From Saccharomyces mikatae IFO 1815 (Eukaryota; Ascomycota; Saccharomycetes; Saccharomycetales; Saccharomycetaceae): a stretch of DNA of 64,000 nt. Under the pieces are notes generated by a model. The model was not told where the DNA came from, did not search any database, and saw nothing but the letters and a program-made list of their open reading frames with translations. Positions 8,218-17,478 of the stretch are shown here, piece by piece. Made by a program: the position numbers and the translations under genes. Numbering within the stretch: position 1 is the stretch's first letter; each line of letters starts with the position of its first letter. The DNA lies in the NCBI RefSeq assembly GCF_947241705.1, contig NC_079270.1:434001-498000 (forward strand), given 5' to 3'.

Positions 8218-9405
8218 ATGCCAATTGAGAAAGATTTAAAAACTGCCTACAAAACCTTATATGATGATAAGGAGCCACTGAAGGCTCTTCGTATTTACGA
8301 TGAAATTCTCAAAGACTCTCCCACGAACTTTACGGCTCTCATATACAAGGCAGCATGCCTCGAGAAACTATTTTTTGGGTTTTCTGATTGGCATAGCGAA
8401 GTAACTATGGAAAACGCAAAGGAACTCCTAGGCAATGCTTTGACAACGGCTGAGAATAGAGGTGATCGATCGAAAATTGCTCTTGCTAATTTCCGTTATT
8501 TTGTTCACTTCTTCAATATTAAGGATTACGAGCAAGCGCAATGTTACTTCAAGGAAGCCAAAAAACTTGGCTATGCTGATGATACTCTGCCTTTATGGGA
8601 AACTCGTTTAGAGGCAAAGTTAAATAAAAGAAGTAAGAAACAAAAAGATTCAACTGCCAAACATACACTTTCACCAGTGAAAAGTACTGAAGACAAAAGA
8701 GACAATACTACTCCCCATAGCACCCTTCTCTCCTCTAAAAGTGAAACCGGTTCTCATGAAACTACTAAATTAAAAGTTGACTGGTACCAATCTAGCACCT
8801 CTGTAACCATATCCTTATTTACCGCTAATCTTCCCCAATCTAAGGAAGAAGTTAATGTAGATATTTCTCCAAAAGATAGAAGAACTTTATCGATATCATA
8901 TAGAGTACCGAACACCGTTTCTGAATTTCAGTACAATACTAGACTTTCACACGAGGTACACTCAGAAGGAGTTTTCTTGAATATTTTCCCAAAGAAAATT
9001 GAAATCACCTTGAACAAAGTTGATAACCTGCAATGGAAGATTTTAGAAGGAGATAATGTGAGGGACTATTCAAGTTCATCAAATATGAACGAAAATTTGT
9101 ACTCTCCGATATGTGCTTCATCGACGGAGACATCCTCAAAAGAGAGATTATCCTATCCTTCATCTTCTAAAAAAAAAATAGACTGGTCTAAACTTGATAT
9201 TGATGAAGAAGCCGATGAAGAAGCAGGATCTGCTGATAGTTTCTTTCAAAAGCTCTACGCTGGAGCGGATCCAGACACTAAAAGAGCTATGATGAAGTCC
9301 TTTATAGAAAGCAACGGTACTTCATTGAGTACAGACTGGGAAGACGTATCTAAAGGGACAGTCAAAATTTCACCACCAGAAGGTATGGAACCTAAACATT
9401 GGTGA
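8218..9405 (+). CDS. SGT1: Sgt1 co-chaperone for SCF and kinetochore assembly
   Basis: The predicted protein has 395 residues, the same as S. cerevisiae Sgt1. It links Hsp90 to Skp1, and so supports CBF3 kinetochore assembly, SCF ubiquitin ligases and adenylate cyclase. The three family domains are visible in order. TPR-like helices lie at about residues 1-135. The CS domain (p23-like) begins at [13 protein letters not shown], about residue 187, and runs to about 277. The SGS region starts near residue 305 and includes [14 protein letters not shown]; the end is GMEPKHW. The start is ATG after an A-rich leader. Confidence 0.97.
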   Translation: MPIEKDLKTAYKTLYDDKEPLKALRIYDEILKDSPTNFTALIYKAACLEKLFFGFSDWHSEVTMENAKELLGNALTTAENRGDRSKIALANFRYFVHFFNIKDYEQAQCYFKEAKKLGYADDTLPLWETRLEAKLNKRSKKQKDSTAKHTLSPVKSTEDKRDNTTPHSTLLSSKSETGSHETTKLKVDWYQSSTSVTISLFTANLPQSKEEVNVDISPKDRRTLSISYRVPNTVSEFQYNTRLSHEVHSEGVFLNIFPKKIEITLNKVDNLQWKILEGDNVRDYSSSSNMNENLYSPICASSTETSSKERLSYPSSSKKKIDWSKLDIDEEADEEAGSADSFFQKLYAGADPDTKRAMMKSFIESNGTSLSTDWEDVSKGTVKISPPEGMEPKHW

Positions 9406-9675
9406 ATAATTGGTACATATCTACATAACTATTATTTATGTAGTTTAAATGGAAATAATGATACATTTTGGGCTAGCCAACCTGAGTATTTACTTTGAAT
9501 GCTTATGTGATTATATTGAATATTACAAATTGTATTATGTCCATATTTATCCAGACTATTGGTAATGGAAGTAGTAAAGAAAGAGAGAAATAATATAGTG
9601 AAGCCCAGGAAGAAACGTTAAAAACCCACAAAAAGTAAAGAATCCGTAAAAGTAAAAATTGCACTTTTGAGAAAT

Positions 9676-12333
9676 TTAGATATCCGTAAAAGAGAAGCTG
9701 TTCAATTTTGATACTTGCTCGTTTTTCCATGTGATAAAATCCTTATCATTTTCATCTTCCATCATACTGGTATCATCGAATCCACTCTCAAGATCTTTCT
9801 GTTGAATGTTTAATTGAAATTTACCTTCTGGTGACATGGAAAGTTTGTATACGCTGTGTTCAGGCTCTTTATAGGGACTGTTCAGTTTTTGTGTGTAATG
9901 CTCTAATGTACTTTTCCGTTCCGGGCTCCGTATATTCTCTTTATCAATGCTGGAAGCCGACCTTTTAACAAGCTCTAAAGCTTTTTCTTTGTTTAATTGA
10001 GGAATATGGCTACCCTTTGTCCCTACTTTATTCAGTGGGATTGGGAACAATTGGCGTGGTTTCACTGGATATCCGCTTTGTGTATAGTTTAGCATGGGTG
10101 AAGATGAAAAATCGGATGGCCTGTCTTTGTTCAAAGTATGCGTCTCTATATTCCTTTTGGAATTTCTGGATATTACTGTGGGCGGTAGTAACCTTGTATC
10201 TCTTCTTTTAGGACTGGACAACCTCGTTGTTCCTTGCATATGTCGAGTAAGCGAATTCTCTCGAGATGTTCCATTCTTGGGTAAGTTCTTCGCCGAACTT
10301 TTTGAGGGCGTTTTATGAGTCATGTTAAAATCACTTAAATATAGGCTAATCGGTGCCCTGATAGAACTTTGAGTGTCCTTGAAAGATTTTTTTGTCACTT
10401 TGTTTTCCTTACACACCTTACTTGTTCCTTTTTTTGATCTCTGCATTCTAACTCTGCATCTTGGATACTTTGCTTCTATCTCTTGTTGCTGGATGTCAAT
10501 CGCTTCTGAAAGTGGCCTACCCTTATGCAAAAATGGTTGATCGAATAATCCATCGGCCTCTTCCAATTTAAGTCTTAAATCATTGATGACGCGAGGAAAG
10601 TGTCTTGTTATCCTCTTCCTCATTTTCTCTTCAGTTAGTAAAATCTTGTGAGAATTTCTTGAAAGAAGTCTAGAAGAGTCTTTCGAGCTTCTTTCCAAAA
10701 ATTCTTGATCTTTTTGTAAGGATTCAAAGTCTGATATTAGTTTCAGGATTGGTTTATAAATTATCAGTCTGTCCCCCAGTTTTTTCAGTTGGCTTTCGCA
10801 AGTTTCTAGCAAAAGCTCATCATCCTGTAAAGTTGTTGCATTTCTTCTTAGTTCATCAAATAGAATGATGAATTTAGACCGGCTTGCTTCTGAATATTGT
10901 AGTGTGTCCCACAATTCCTTAATTTTGTCCCAAGAGTCTGATATAAGTTTCTTGATTAATTTTTTTTTCATTACTTCAAGTCGTGATAGCTCGTTAGATA
11001 TTCTATCCAAGGTCTCGATAGATAAGTCTGAGTTATTGCGCATGAACGTTTTGGTGTATTCCTGAGGAATTTTTAGTCTTGTCCAAAGTTTTTTGCATTG
11101 TTCCATCAAGATTTTTTTCTTATTTTCTCTCTCATTGTGGATAGCTTGTATCTTTTCTAATGCAGTATCAATCTTGCATATTCTTTCTCTGTCTACTGGG
11201 TGAAACTCTGGTACTTCAGAAGTGAGGTTTTTCCCTTCTCCGTATGATCTCAAATCTTGTTCAAAATTTTCGTTAATTAATGGTGAGAGGGGAGTTTCAA
11301 GTTGTTCAGATATGGATAAAATAGTATTCTTTTTTCTGAGTATGCTTTTGAACCTCTGCTCGTATTCTGCCTTGTAAATTTTTATGACCTCATTCATGTG
11401 TTCCACAGATTCTTTGTTAATGGTTTTAAATGCGGATCCTTGTAAAATATACATTTTATTATCTATGATAAATTTCATGGACAAGTCAATATTGTCTTTG
11501 CTATTTTCTATTTGAGTCAAATATGCTGTTAATATGTCTAATTCGGGAAATGCAGTGATAGCCTCAATATCCGCTTCTGTCAATCCTGGAAGATCTTCTT
11601 TTACAGACTGTATGAGTTGTTTTAAAGTAATTAAAGACTTCAAATAGTTATGAAGTTGGGGTAAAAAGCTCTTTAAGACGAAGCTTTTCGCAGTATCTAA
11701 TGCTGCTTTTTTGCTTAATAAGGAAAGTGGCTTTTTAGGTGATTGAGGTACAGTTTTACTCTCTTGTAATAGAATAGCATTTCTAATGTATAAATCAGGG
11801 ATGGTTTTTATGCCACTTGGGTCATTTATCCTCTCCAGAATATTATTTAAAATATCTTGTTCCACTCCATTTTCTGCAGATAGTCTTTTTAATTCTTCGT
11901 CGGCATGCTCAAAAAATTGTTTAATAGAATCAGATATAGTGGTGAATATTTGTTTTTCCTTGTTGATAATTTCCGTGTTAGAGTATCCAATATTTTGATA
12001 TATTACATTAAGGTTCTCCAGCAGTTTTTCCAACTCCTTTGAAATGAGATTGAAATTTTCCTTATACATATTATCCATCGTGTTACATTTGCCATTTTCT
12101 GAATCCAAAAAATGGTGATTAGTGGACACTTTTTTCAAAGGAGAGCCAAAATCTCTAATATGAACTGGAGTTAACTTCATAAATTCTTTAGAATTTGAAT
12201 GATGCACTACAGTTGATACAGTTAACGGTGTTGCCAAGGAGGGGTTCATATGCGGTATAATCGTAGTAGATCCAGAATTTTCGCTATTACTTCTCGATTG
12301 AGTAGACAAAGGGGAAGAAGTTGCTGTCTCCAT
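9676..12333 (-). CDS. ASE1: MAP65/PRC1-family spindle midzone protein
   Basis: From the ATG at 12331-12333 the protein has 885 residues, the length of S. cerevisiae Ase1. The frame stays open for 15 more codons upstream, but the METATSS start is the one shared with S. cerevisiae. Ase1 crosslinks antiparallel microtubules of the spindle midzone and is needed for anaphase spindle elongation and stability. Residues 1-75 hold several Ser/Thr-Pro sites likely used by cyclin-dependent kinase. Most of the middle (about 90-640) is predicted coiled coil and spectrin-like helix, including the conserved microtubule-binding part. The C-terminal ~240 residues are basic and low-complexity, with KEN-like and SP motifs typical of an APC/C substrate. 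It converges with SGT1 across a 270-base gap. Confidence 0.95.
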   Translation of the reverse strand: METATSSPLSTQSRSNSENSGSTTIIPHMNPSLATPLTVSTVVHHSNSKEFMKLTPVHIRDFGSPLKKVSTNHHFLDSENGKCNTMDNMYKENFNLISKELEKLLENLNVIYQNIGYSNTEIINKEKQIFTTISDSIKQFFEHADEELKRLSAENGVEQDILNNILERINDPSGIKTIPDLYIRNAILLQESKTVPQSPKKPLSLLSKKAALDTAKSFVLKSFLPQLHNYLKSLITLKQLIQSVKEDLPGLTEADIEAITAFPELDILTAYLTQIENSKDNIDLSMKFIIDNKMYILQGSAFKTINKESVEHMNEVIKIYKAEYEQRFKSILRKKNTILSISEQLETPLSPLINENFEQDLRSYGEGKNLTSEVPEFHPVDRERICKIDTALEKIQAIHNERENKKKILMEQCKKLWTRLKIPQEYTKTFMRNNSDLSIETLDRISNELSRLEVMKKKLIKKLISDSWDKIKELWDTLQYSEASRSKFIILFDELRRNATTLQDDELLLETCESQLKKLGDRLIIYKPILKLISDFESLQKDQEFLERSSKDSSRLLSRNSHKILLTEEKMRKRITRHFPRVINDLRLKLEEADGLFDQPFLHKGRPLSEAIDIQQQEIEAKYPRCRVRMQRSKKGTSKVCKENKVTKKSFKDTQSSIRAPISLYLSDFNMTHKTPSKSSAKNLPKNGTSRENSLTRHMQGTTRLSSPKRRDTRLLPPTVISRNSKRNIETHTLNKDRPSDFSSSPMLNYTQSGYPVKPRQLFPIPLNKVGTKGSHIPQLNKEKALELVKRSASSIDKENIRSPERKSTLEHYTQKLNSPYKEPEHSVYKLSMSPEGKFQLNIQQKDLESGFDDTSMMEDENDKDFITWKNEQVSKLNSFSFTDI

Positions 12334-12879
12334 TTCAACATCAAAAGTAGAAATCCAAATGTAAGCTTTGAATTCCAATGCCAGGATGTTTTGTCTAATA
12401 ATAAAATAGACTACTAAAATAATCCAATTAGTTCTTATAATATTTATTGTTGTTAATAGCTGCTAATTCGTATTTTTGCTATTGTTCTGTAAAAATCTGA
12501 CCCACGACTTCATTATTATTTTTGTATTTGTTTCCTCATAAAGTTTTTAAATCTTATTTACATTTTACCACATTGGGAAAGACAAGATGAGCAATTAAAA
12601 TCATATTATACGAATCATTTGGGCGGTTATTCAGTAATAAGAAAAATGAAAAATGACATTTAAATATGCTCTATTAATAATTGGCTATTTTCACAAATGA
12701 TATTTTAAAATGCACTCTTAATAAAATAGAACTAGTCTTCCAATAGCGTTCTTTTATCCACCTTCTAATATTTTCTCTTTTATTTACTTATTAAAAGCTT
12801 CATTCTTTCTTGTGGTTTCATTGTTGTAACAAAATATAAAAATTAAGAGAAAACTCATCACAATATCGTATTTAAGATA
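12334..12879. other. AT-rich intergenic region upstream of ASE1
   Basis: About 550 very AT-rich bases hold the ASE1 promoter and run up to the first LTR fragment. One perfect match to the replication-origin core consensus lies at 12556-12566. I see no coding sequence. Confidence 0.5.
12556..12566 (+). other. Candidate ARS consensus sequence
   Basis: ATTTACATTTT matches the 11-base ACS WTTTAYRTTTW exactly. It is in a long AT-rich intergenic stretch, the usual setting for a yeast origin, and I recall an origin in the equivalent S. cerevisiae interval. An 11-base match alone is common in AT-rich DNA, so this is a candidate only. Confidence 0.35.
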
Positions 12880-13047
12880 TGAGTAAATTTTGGGACAATT
12901 GTTGGGGTTCCATCATTGAAAAAGACGCTATTTTTAGGTATATAGAATATAACAGAAGTTTTTATCAGGTATATAGAAACCCAATAAATGAATTCCGTAA
13001 TTCTACATAATTCTGTGAATACTTTCATTGTCATTTTATATGTTGTC
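12880..13047 (-). mobile_element. Truncated delta-type (Ty1/Ty2-like) LTR fragment
   Basis: The sequence aligns by eye with the reverse complement of the inner part of a Ty1/Ty2-type delta LTR, beginning at the LTR 3' end (TGAG...) and stopping about halfway. The same words recur in the full LTR at 13776-14107. It is an old, diverged solo fragment with no internal retrotransposon sequence. Confidence 0.75.
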
Positions 13048-13431
13048 GAGGTACCTCCTGGTGTCGATGAAGCCCTTAATAGAATATACTTTGCACCATC
13101 GCAAACCTCTACAAAACTAAAAATGATAAAGGTGTCGGAACAAGATTTACCTCTCGTCTATTGACTCCTAATTGTGTTACGAATGGATAGAGAATGGTTT
13201 ATTCTCATCCCAACACAGACATCCCATAGTTCTCAAAATGAGCTTACCAAAATTTACCCTTTTTATCCTATTTCTATACAATTTAATAAAATATGTATTT
13301 TATTAAATGTTGCATTTAAAGAACCTATTAAATTAAATATTATCCTATTTCAATGTATCTGATTTTGAACTGGTTTCGTTGTATACTACTACTTATATAT
13401 GTTGGTTTTGATCGTTACTTTTGTTGGCGTG
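13048..13431. other. Unassigned sequence between LTR fragments
   Basis: About 380 bases separate two delta fragments. The first ~120 bases are less AT-rich than the surroundings; the rest is very AT-rich and includes short inverted AATAAAATA words. I could not match it to an LTR or to a gene. It may be original intergenic DNA or debris of an element. Confidence 0.3.
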
Positions 13432-13492
13432 TGTTGGAATAAGAACAGACTATCATCTATTGACTAGCAACTATGTTACTAGCATAATATTA
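13432..13492 (+). mobile_element. Delta-type LTR 5'-end fragment
   Basis: About 61 bases start TGTTGGAATAAGAACAGACT and match the 5' end of Ty1/Ty2-type LTRs in forward orientation. The fragment stops exactly where a second LTR of another family begins with its own TGTTGG, so the later element probably inserted into or recombined with it. Confidence 0.65.
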
Positions 13493-13775
13493 TGTTGGAA
13501 TAAGTGATTAGAACTATACATTTATTCGTATAGATTGAAGTAGGTGATAACGGACATTCTTTAACATGATACTAATAATGTTGGGTAAATGAATACAAAC
13601 ATTCTTATGGTGATACCAATTTAATTGGAGTAGACAAGTTCTAATAATAGAATTTCCTGCACTAATAAGATAAAGATCTATTAATTGTCCAGAACTTAGT
13701 ATATAAGAAGATGAGTTATCACCAAAACCCTATCATCAATGTTCTGAATTATGTCTGAACCATTGGGTTTAATAT
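13493..13775 (+). mobile_element. LTR of a second Ty family (tau/Ty4-like), 3' end missing
   Basis: It starts TGTTGGAATAAGTGATTAG and shares long identical words (for example the stretch around CTATTAATTGTCCAGAACTT) with the inverted copy at 14184-14504. It is clearly distinct from the delta family. Ty4/Tsu4 (tau) is my tentative family assignment. It runs up to the delta at 13776 and lacks the terminal part seen in the other copy. It is a solo, fossil LTR. Confidence 0.6.
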
Positions 13776-14107
13776 TGAGAAGTGGGTGAATTTTAAGATG
13801 GTTGTTGGGATTTCATTGTTGATAAAGGCAATATTATCTGGTATATAGAATTTACTAGAAGTTCTCCTCAAGAATATAGGAATCCAATAAATGGAACTCG
13901 TAATTCTACATAATTCTGTATATGCTTTTATTGTCATTTTATATGTTGTCATCATTGTCCTATTACATTATCAATCCTTGCGTTTCAGCTTCCACTAATT
14001 TAGATGACTATATCTCATCATTTGCGTCATCTTCTAACACCGTATATGATAATATACTAGTAGTATGACTACTAGTTAGTAGATGATAGTTGATTTATGT
14101 TACAACA
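13776..14107 (-). mobile_element. Full-length solo delta-type (Ty1/Ty2-like) LTR
   Basis: This is a 332-base LTR in reverse orientation, the same length as the forward delta at 57620-57951. It contains the usual internal words (reverse complements of ATGTAATAGG, GAGAACTTCTAGTA and CAACAATG). No internal retrotransposon coding sequence is attached, so it is a solo LTR left by LTR-LTR recombination. It lies about 500 bases upstream of a tRNA gene, the typical Ty target. Confidence 0.85.
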
Positions 14108-14183
14108 TTCTAACACCGTATATGATAATGTACTAGTAGTATGACTACTAGTTGATAGACGATAGTTGGTTTTCATTCCAACA
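14108..14183 (-). mobile_element. 76-base delta 5'-terminal fragment, tandem to the LTR
   Basis: The segment repeats the last 76 bases of the adjacent LTR (14032-14107) with several differences and ends in the inverted TGTTGG terminus. It is either the remnant of an earlier delta copy or a tandem duplication of the LTR end. Confidence 0.75.
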
Positions 14184-14258
14184 GTTTTATATACCTCTCT
14201 TATATGACTTAAGAAAGAACGACTTGTTCTTAATCTATATAAGAGAGGTATATAAAAC
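14184..14258. repeat. Near-palindrome with 22-base perfect arms
   Basis: The outer 22 bases on each side (GTTTTATATACCTCTCTTAT plus two bases) are exact reverse complements. The spacer is about 31 bases and contains a weaker inner pairing around TTAAGAA. It adjoins or forms the 3' end of the tau-like LTR. The arms carry TATATA-like words. Confidence 0.85.
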
Positions 14259-14504
14259 ACACGCTGATTGGTTATATTAAACAAAAAGGTTCAGACATAA
14301 ATCAGAGTGTTGATGATAAGAATTTAGTGTTAACTCATCTTCTTATATACTAAGTTCTGGACAATTAATAGATCTTTATCTCATTACTGCAGTAAATTCT
14401 ATTATTAGAATTTTTCTACTTCAATTTATACGAAGACGTATAGTTGCAATAACTTAATCCAATTTATACGAATAGGTGTATAGTAGTAATCACTTATTCC
14501 AACA
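14184..14504 (-). mobile_element. Solo LTR of the second Ty family (tau/Ty4-like)
   Basis: In reverse orientation it begins at 14504 (TGTTGGAATAAGTGATTAC) and shares most of its length with the forward copy at 13493-13775, apart from a roughly 45-base length difference. I extend it to 14184 because the palindromic block 14184-14258 has no other source and gives a plausible LTR length; that boundary is inferred. No internal element sequence is attached. Confidence 0.6.
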
Positions 14505-14604
14505 TTATCAACAATAGATATGGAAGAACAAGTTTAAGTTCAGATCAAAGTTTCAATTGTCGTTAATAAGGTAGTGTGCCAAATGATTCTCTTCGAAGAA
14601 CTCG

Positions 14605-14700
14605 TCCTTGTTAGCTCAGTTGGTAGAGCGTTCGGCTTTTAAGCGCTTTTGCTTAAGCAAGGATACCGAAATGTCAGGGGTTCGAGCCCCCTATGAGGAG
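14605..14700 (+). tRNA. tK(UUU): tRNA-Lys(UUU) with intron
   Basis: The acceptor stem TCCTTGT pairs with ATGAGGA before discriminator G. An A box (TAGCTCAGTTGG) and a perfect B box (GGTTCGAGCCC) are present. Anticodon stem TTCGG/CCGAA frames the loop CTTTTAA, anticodon TTT at 14638-14640. A 23-base intron sits at about 14643-14665 (boundary uncertain by a base). It decodes AAA/AAG. A terminator T run follows from about 14702. The upstream LTR cluster reflects Ty targeting to Pol III genes. Confidence 0.97.
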
Positions 14701-14851
14701 TTCTTTTTGTCTCTCATCATAGCTCTTTCAAATTTAATTATTCTAAGTCTATGAATTTCTTTTTTAGTACTTATAGTGGCAATAATTGATCGAGACGAGA
14801 CATTTATTCTTACGTGTATTTATATATATAAACCTTCTATCAATTGAGAGT

Positions 14852-16204
14852 TTAATTGGTCTTTTGCATCAAATATGCTAATAATTGCCCCGTAAATTCC
14901 ACACATGCTATACCAGTAGCTGCTGTATTCTCATCTAGTCCTCTACGAGCCACAATCACGCCATGTGCATTGACGGCCTTGATGTAAATTGGAACTCTAA
15001 TCCATTTCAACCTATTCAAATTATTTAGGATGGTTTTTCGATTCTCATCAAAAGGTAACTTTTTAAAATTGGATTTCCAGACACCATCATTTATAGTGGA
15101 ATACTTTTGGATGAATTCCTTCCAGGGGAGCTCTTCTTCGTTTACGAGGCTTGTGTTACTTGCCTCATAATTTTCATCCATGTCCAAAGCCGAATTAATA
15201 ATAGAACCATAGGCATCTGTAACATAGCCCTTTATTTGCTCCGTCAGTCCTAGTTTTCCCCTAACCTCATTATGAAGCAGGCCATTCGAAAGCATCTTAC
15301 GATACTTACAAGTAACAACATAACTATAAGCGGTTCCTAGTCCATTCATGACCAGGGCTATCGGGAAAATCAGAAATGTTGCAGCTAATATCAAAAGAAT
15401 GGTGCGTCCCCACTTTTTATAACTTTTGATTGGTTTAATGGGAGCATGGAAGTTGATGTTTAAAGCATTCAGGTCAACAATTCTTGGTAATACACCTCTA
15501 TAATCAGATCCCGGGATTTTTTCTTCGAAGGTGTATTTCAATTTATTGTCGAAATCTATAAATGGATCACAATCTGTGATAAATGCTGTGTAAAAGGCTA
15601 CCGTACGATCATTTTTAACATTCGCGAAGGCTACCCTCCACTTGAATAGCGAGAGTGCTTCAAGATACTCGCCCTGACTCAGTTTCACCAATATATCGTT
15701 ACTAGAATTTTTGATGAACATTTCTCTTCCACTCTTACCCAAAATAGTAGAACCAAGGGCCCTCAATGCACCATACAGCACATTTTTATATGCTATGCCC
15801 ATAGGATTGTAAAACTCTACCCCCAAGTGTGGTGTTGCTATTGTAATAAACAACTGTGGCTCAATATCCTCGAATAATTCCTTAAACTCAGTCAACATCT
15901 TACCAATCATAAATCGGGCCACCAAACCACCTTGTGAATATCCCATTACGCTTATTTTAGTAACTTTTCCGTCTTTATAGTCCCGAATAAATTCACAAAC
16001 TTCAATCAGTGTCCTGTACCCAATGATTTCGATACCATCAAAAGTCTTGAACATGGCGTTCTCTTTGGGTAAAAAGTATATCATGTCATCTTTAATATCT
16101 TCCTTCTTCAATGTAGCGGAAAGAATTGTTCTCATAGACTCCATATGAGTGTAATTGCCCCATAGCCCGTGAATCAACACAAAAAGGTGTTTATTTGAAG
16201 ACAT
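14852..16204 (-). CDS. LPL1: Lipid-droplet phospholipase, alpha/beta hydrolase
   Basis: The protein has 450 residues, identical in length to S. cerevisiae Lpl1, a lipid-droplet phospholipase B-type enzyme related to the Rog1 family. The N-terminal hydrolase fold shows the oxyanion-type LIHGLWGN motif at about residues 10-17. The nucleophile motif is GYSQG with Ser90. A hydrophobic segment at about residues 270-295 ([20 protein letters not shown]) could be the membrane or droplet anchor. The likely catalytic His is in the C-terminal part ([10 protein letters not shown]). The start is ATG at 16202-16204. It lies downstream of SLD7 on the same strand. Confidence 0.95.
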   Translation of the reverse strand: MSSNKHLFVLIHGLWGNYTHMESMRTILSATLKKEDIKDDMIYFLPKENAMFKTFDGIEIIGYRTLIEVCEFIRDYKDGKVTKISVMGYSQGGLVARFMIGKMLTEFKELFEDIEPQLFITIATPHLGVEFYNPMGIAYKNVLYGALRALGSTILGKSGREMFIKNSSNDILVKLSQGEYLEALSLFKWRVAFANVKNDRTVAFYTAFITDCDPFIDFDNKLKYTFEEKIPGSDYRGVLPRIVDLNALNINFHAPIKPIKSYKKWGRTILLILAATFLIFPIALVMNGLGTAYSYVVTCKYRKMLSNGLLHNEVRGKLGLTEQIKGYVTDAYGSIINSALDMDENYEASNTSLVNEEELPWKEFIQKYSTINDGVWKSNFKKLPFDENRKTILNNLNRLKWIRVPIYIKAVNAHGVIVARRGLDENTAATGIACVEFTGQLLAYLMQKTN

Positions 16205-16333
16205 TTGACGCTTTCCTTGATAACCCTACTGATTGCACCAAAATTTTAAAAATTATTATAATCCAGAGTTGCCACCCTTTTATATTATCTTTGTTTTCTC
16301 AATTTGATCTTAAACACTGAAAAACTCCGTTAA

Positions 16334-17107
16334 TCATGATTTGGTAAATAACTTTAGCAAAGTTTCCACTGTTTCCTGCAATGACTCGAAGGAGATCTCT
16401 TCGCCAGAACCCATCGAAATGCGCTTCAATTCATCTCTGTGCGCGAATTCAGCTGCATCGAATGTTATTTTGTATAGCTTTTGAAAGTCAGGAACGACAT
16501 TGAGAATACCTCGAAGCCGGAGGCCACCTAAAATTAGCTTAGACAAGGTCTCATTAAAGTGAAGGCGTTTGTCGTTAATATGGACATTGCGATATACTTT
16601 AGTTTTCGTTCCAATCTTCCTCTGTTGTGCCTGTCGTATTATTATATCAATGCTACCCTCTTTTGATACTGACGCCCTTGTTTTTCCAATTTCTTGCTTC
16701 AACTTAGAAACCTGGGCGTCAAGTTCGTGCTTAATAGTTAAATCAACTTGAAGGCAGTTTAATTCTGTGTTCTTTCGAAATATAATGAGGTATGTTGGCT
16801 CCTTTGACTGCTGATCGATCTTGTCAAACAATTCTATGACAATGCCTCGATTCGCATTCCTTAATTTTGACTTGAAATAAGCCTGCGTGGTTCCACTGGT
16901 ACTATAACATCTATATGTGTTCATATATTTGGAGCGGATCCAGAAAGGCAGTTTTCCCATATCTACGTATTGAATAAAGTGTCCGCTCCACTCTGGATTT
17001 AATATTCTTCTCAAAGTCATGTTGCCCCAAAGCTGGACATCCCTGATGATCAAACCACCCTGCTTTCTACTGAGAGTAAACTTCAATGTGCATAGTTTCT
17101 GCGACAT
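16334..17107 (-). CDS. SLD7: Sld7, Sld3 partner in DNA replication initiation
   Basis: From the ATG at 17105-17107 the protein has 257 residues, the length of S. cerevisiae Sld7. Thirteen further in-frame codons upstream begin only with TTG and are excluded. Sld7 binds Sld3 and modulates its interaction with Cdc45 at origins. The N-terminal half is the Sld3-binding domain. The C-terminal half, which contains [19 protein letters not shown] near residue 165 and ends [10 protein letters not shown], is the dimerisation region and the best conserved part. The N-terminal half differs noticeably from the S. cerevisiae protein. It is divergent from CKA2. Confidence 0.93.
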   Translation of the reverse strand: MSQKLCTLKFTLSRKQGGLIIRDVQLWGNMTLRRILNPEWSGHFIQYVDMGKLPFWIRSKYMNTYRCYSTSGTTQAYFKSKLRNANRGIVIELFDKIDQQSKEPTYLIIFRKNTELNCLQVDLTIKHELDAQVSKLKQEIGKTRASVSKEGSIDIIIRQAQQRKIGTKTKVYRNVHINDKRLHFNETLSKLILGGLRLRGILNVVPDFQKLYKITFDAAEFAHRDELKRISMGSGEEISFESLQETVETLLKLFTKS

Positions 17108-17478
17108 CAAAATCCAGGTAGATACATACAAAATATTCACTTTCAAGACAGTTTACAGATTTTTACTTGGTTATTAACAAGCTTTTTTCAGTGCATACCC
17201 AAAAAGAAAAATTTCCTTGCGTAGCCCGTTCTTCGCCCGAATCTGGCAAAACAAGCAGACGATCGAAAAATTTCCAACGATCTTATCTAGGTGAAAGCAA
17301 TGAAAAGAGGAATAAAGTAGCGCCAATCTTTTGATCACAACCAGCAAGTAATTGGCGTACGTTTTTCTTTTGAGTTTTTATGATTGCTAGAAAATAAAAG
17401 TAATTAGAAGAACATCACAGAGCTGTAAGGTCCTAGGAAATAAAGGAAACAACGAACCTAAAAAAAGAACGAACAAAA
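17108..17478. other. Divergent promoter region SLD7 / CKA2
   Basis: These 371 bases are shared by the two divergent genes. The side near CKA2 is an A-rich leader without upstream ATGs close to the start. I see no strong factor site or RNA gene. Confidence 0.45.

Noticed and set aside
13749-14284. Short minus frames inside the LTR cluster
   Set aside because: They are stop-free stretches of LTR DNA. LTRs do not encode proteins, and no Gag or Pol motif is seen.
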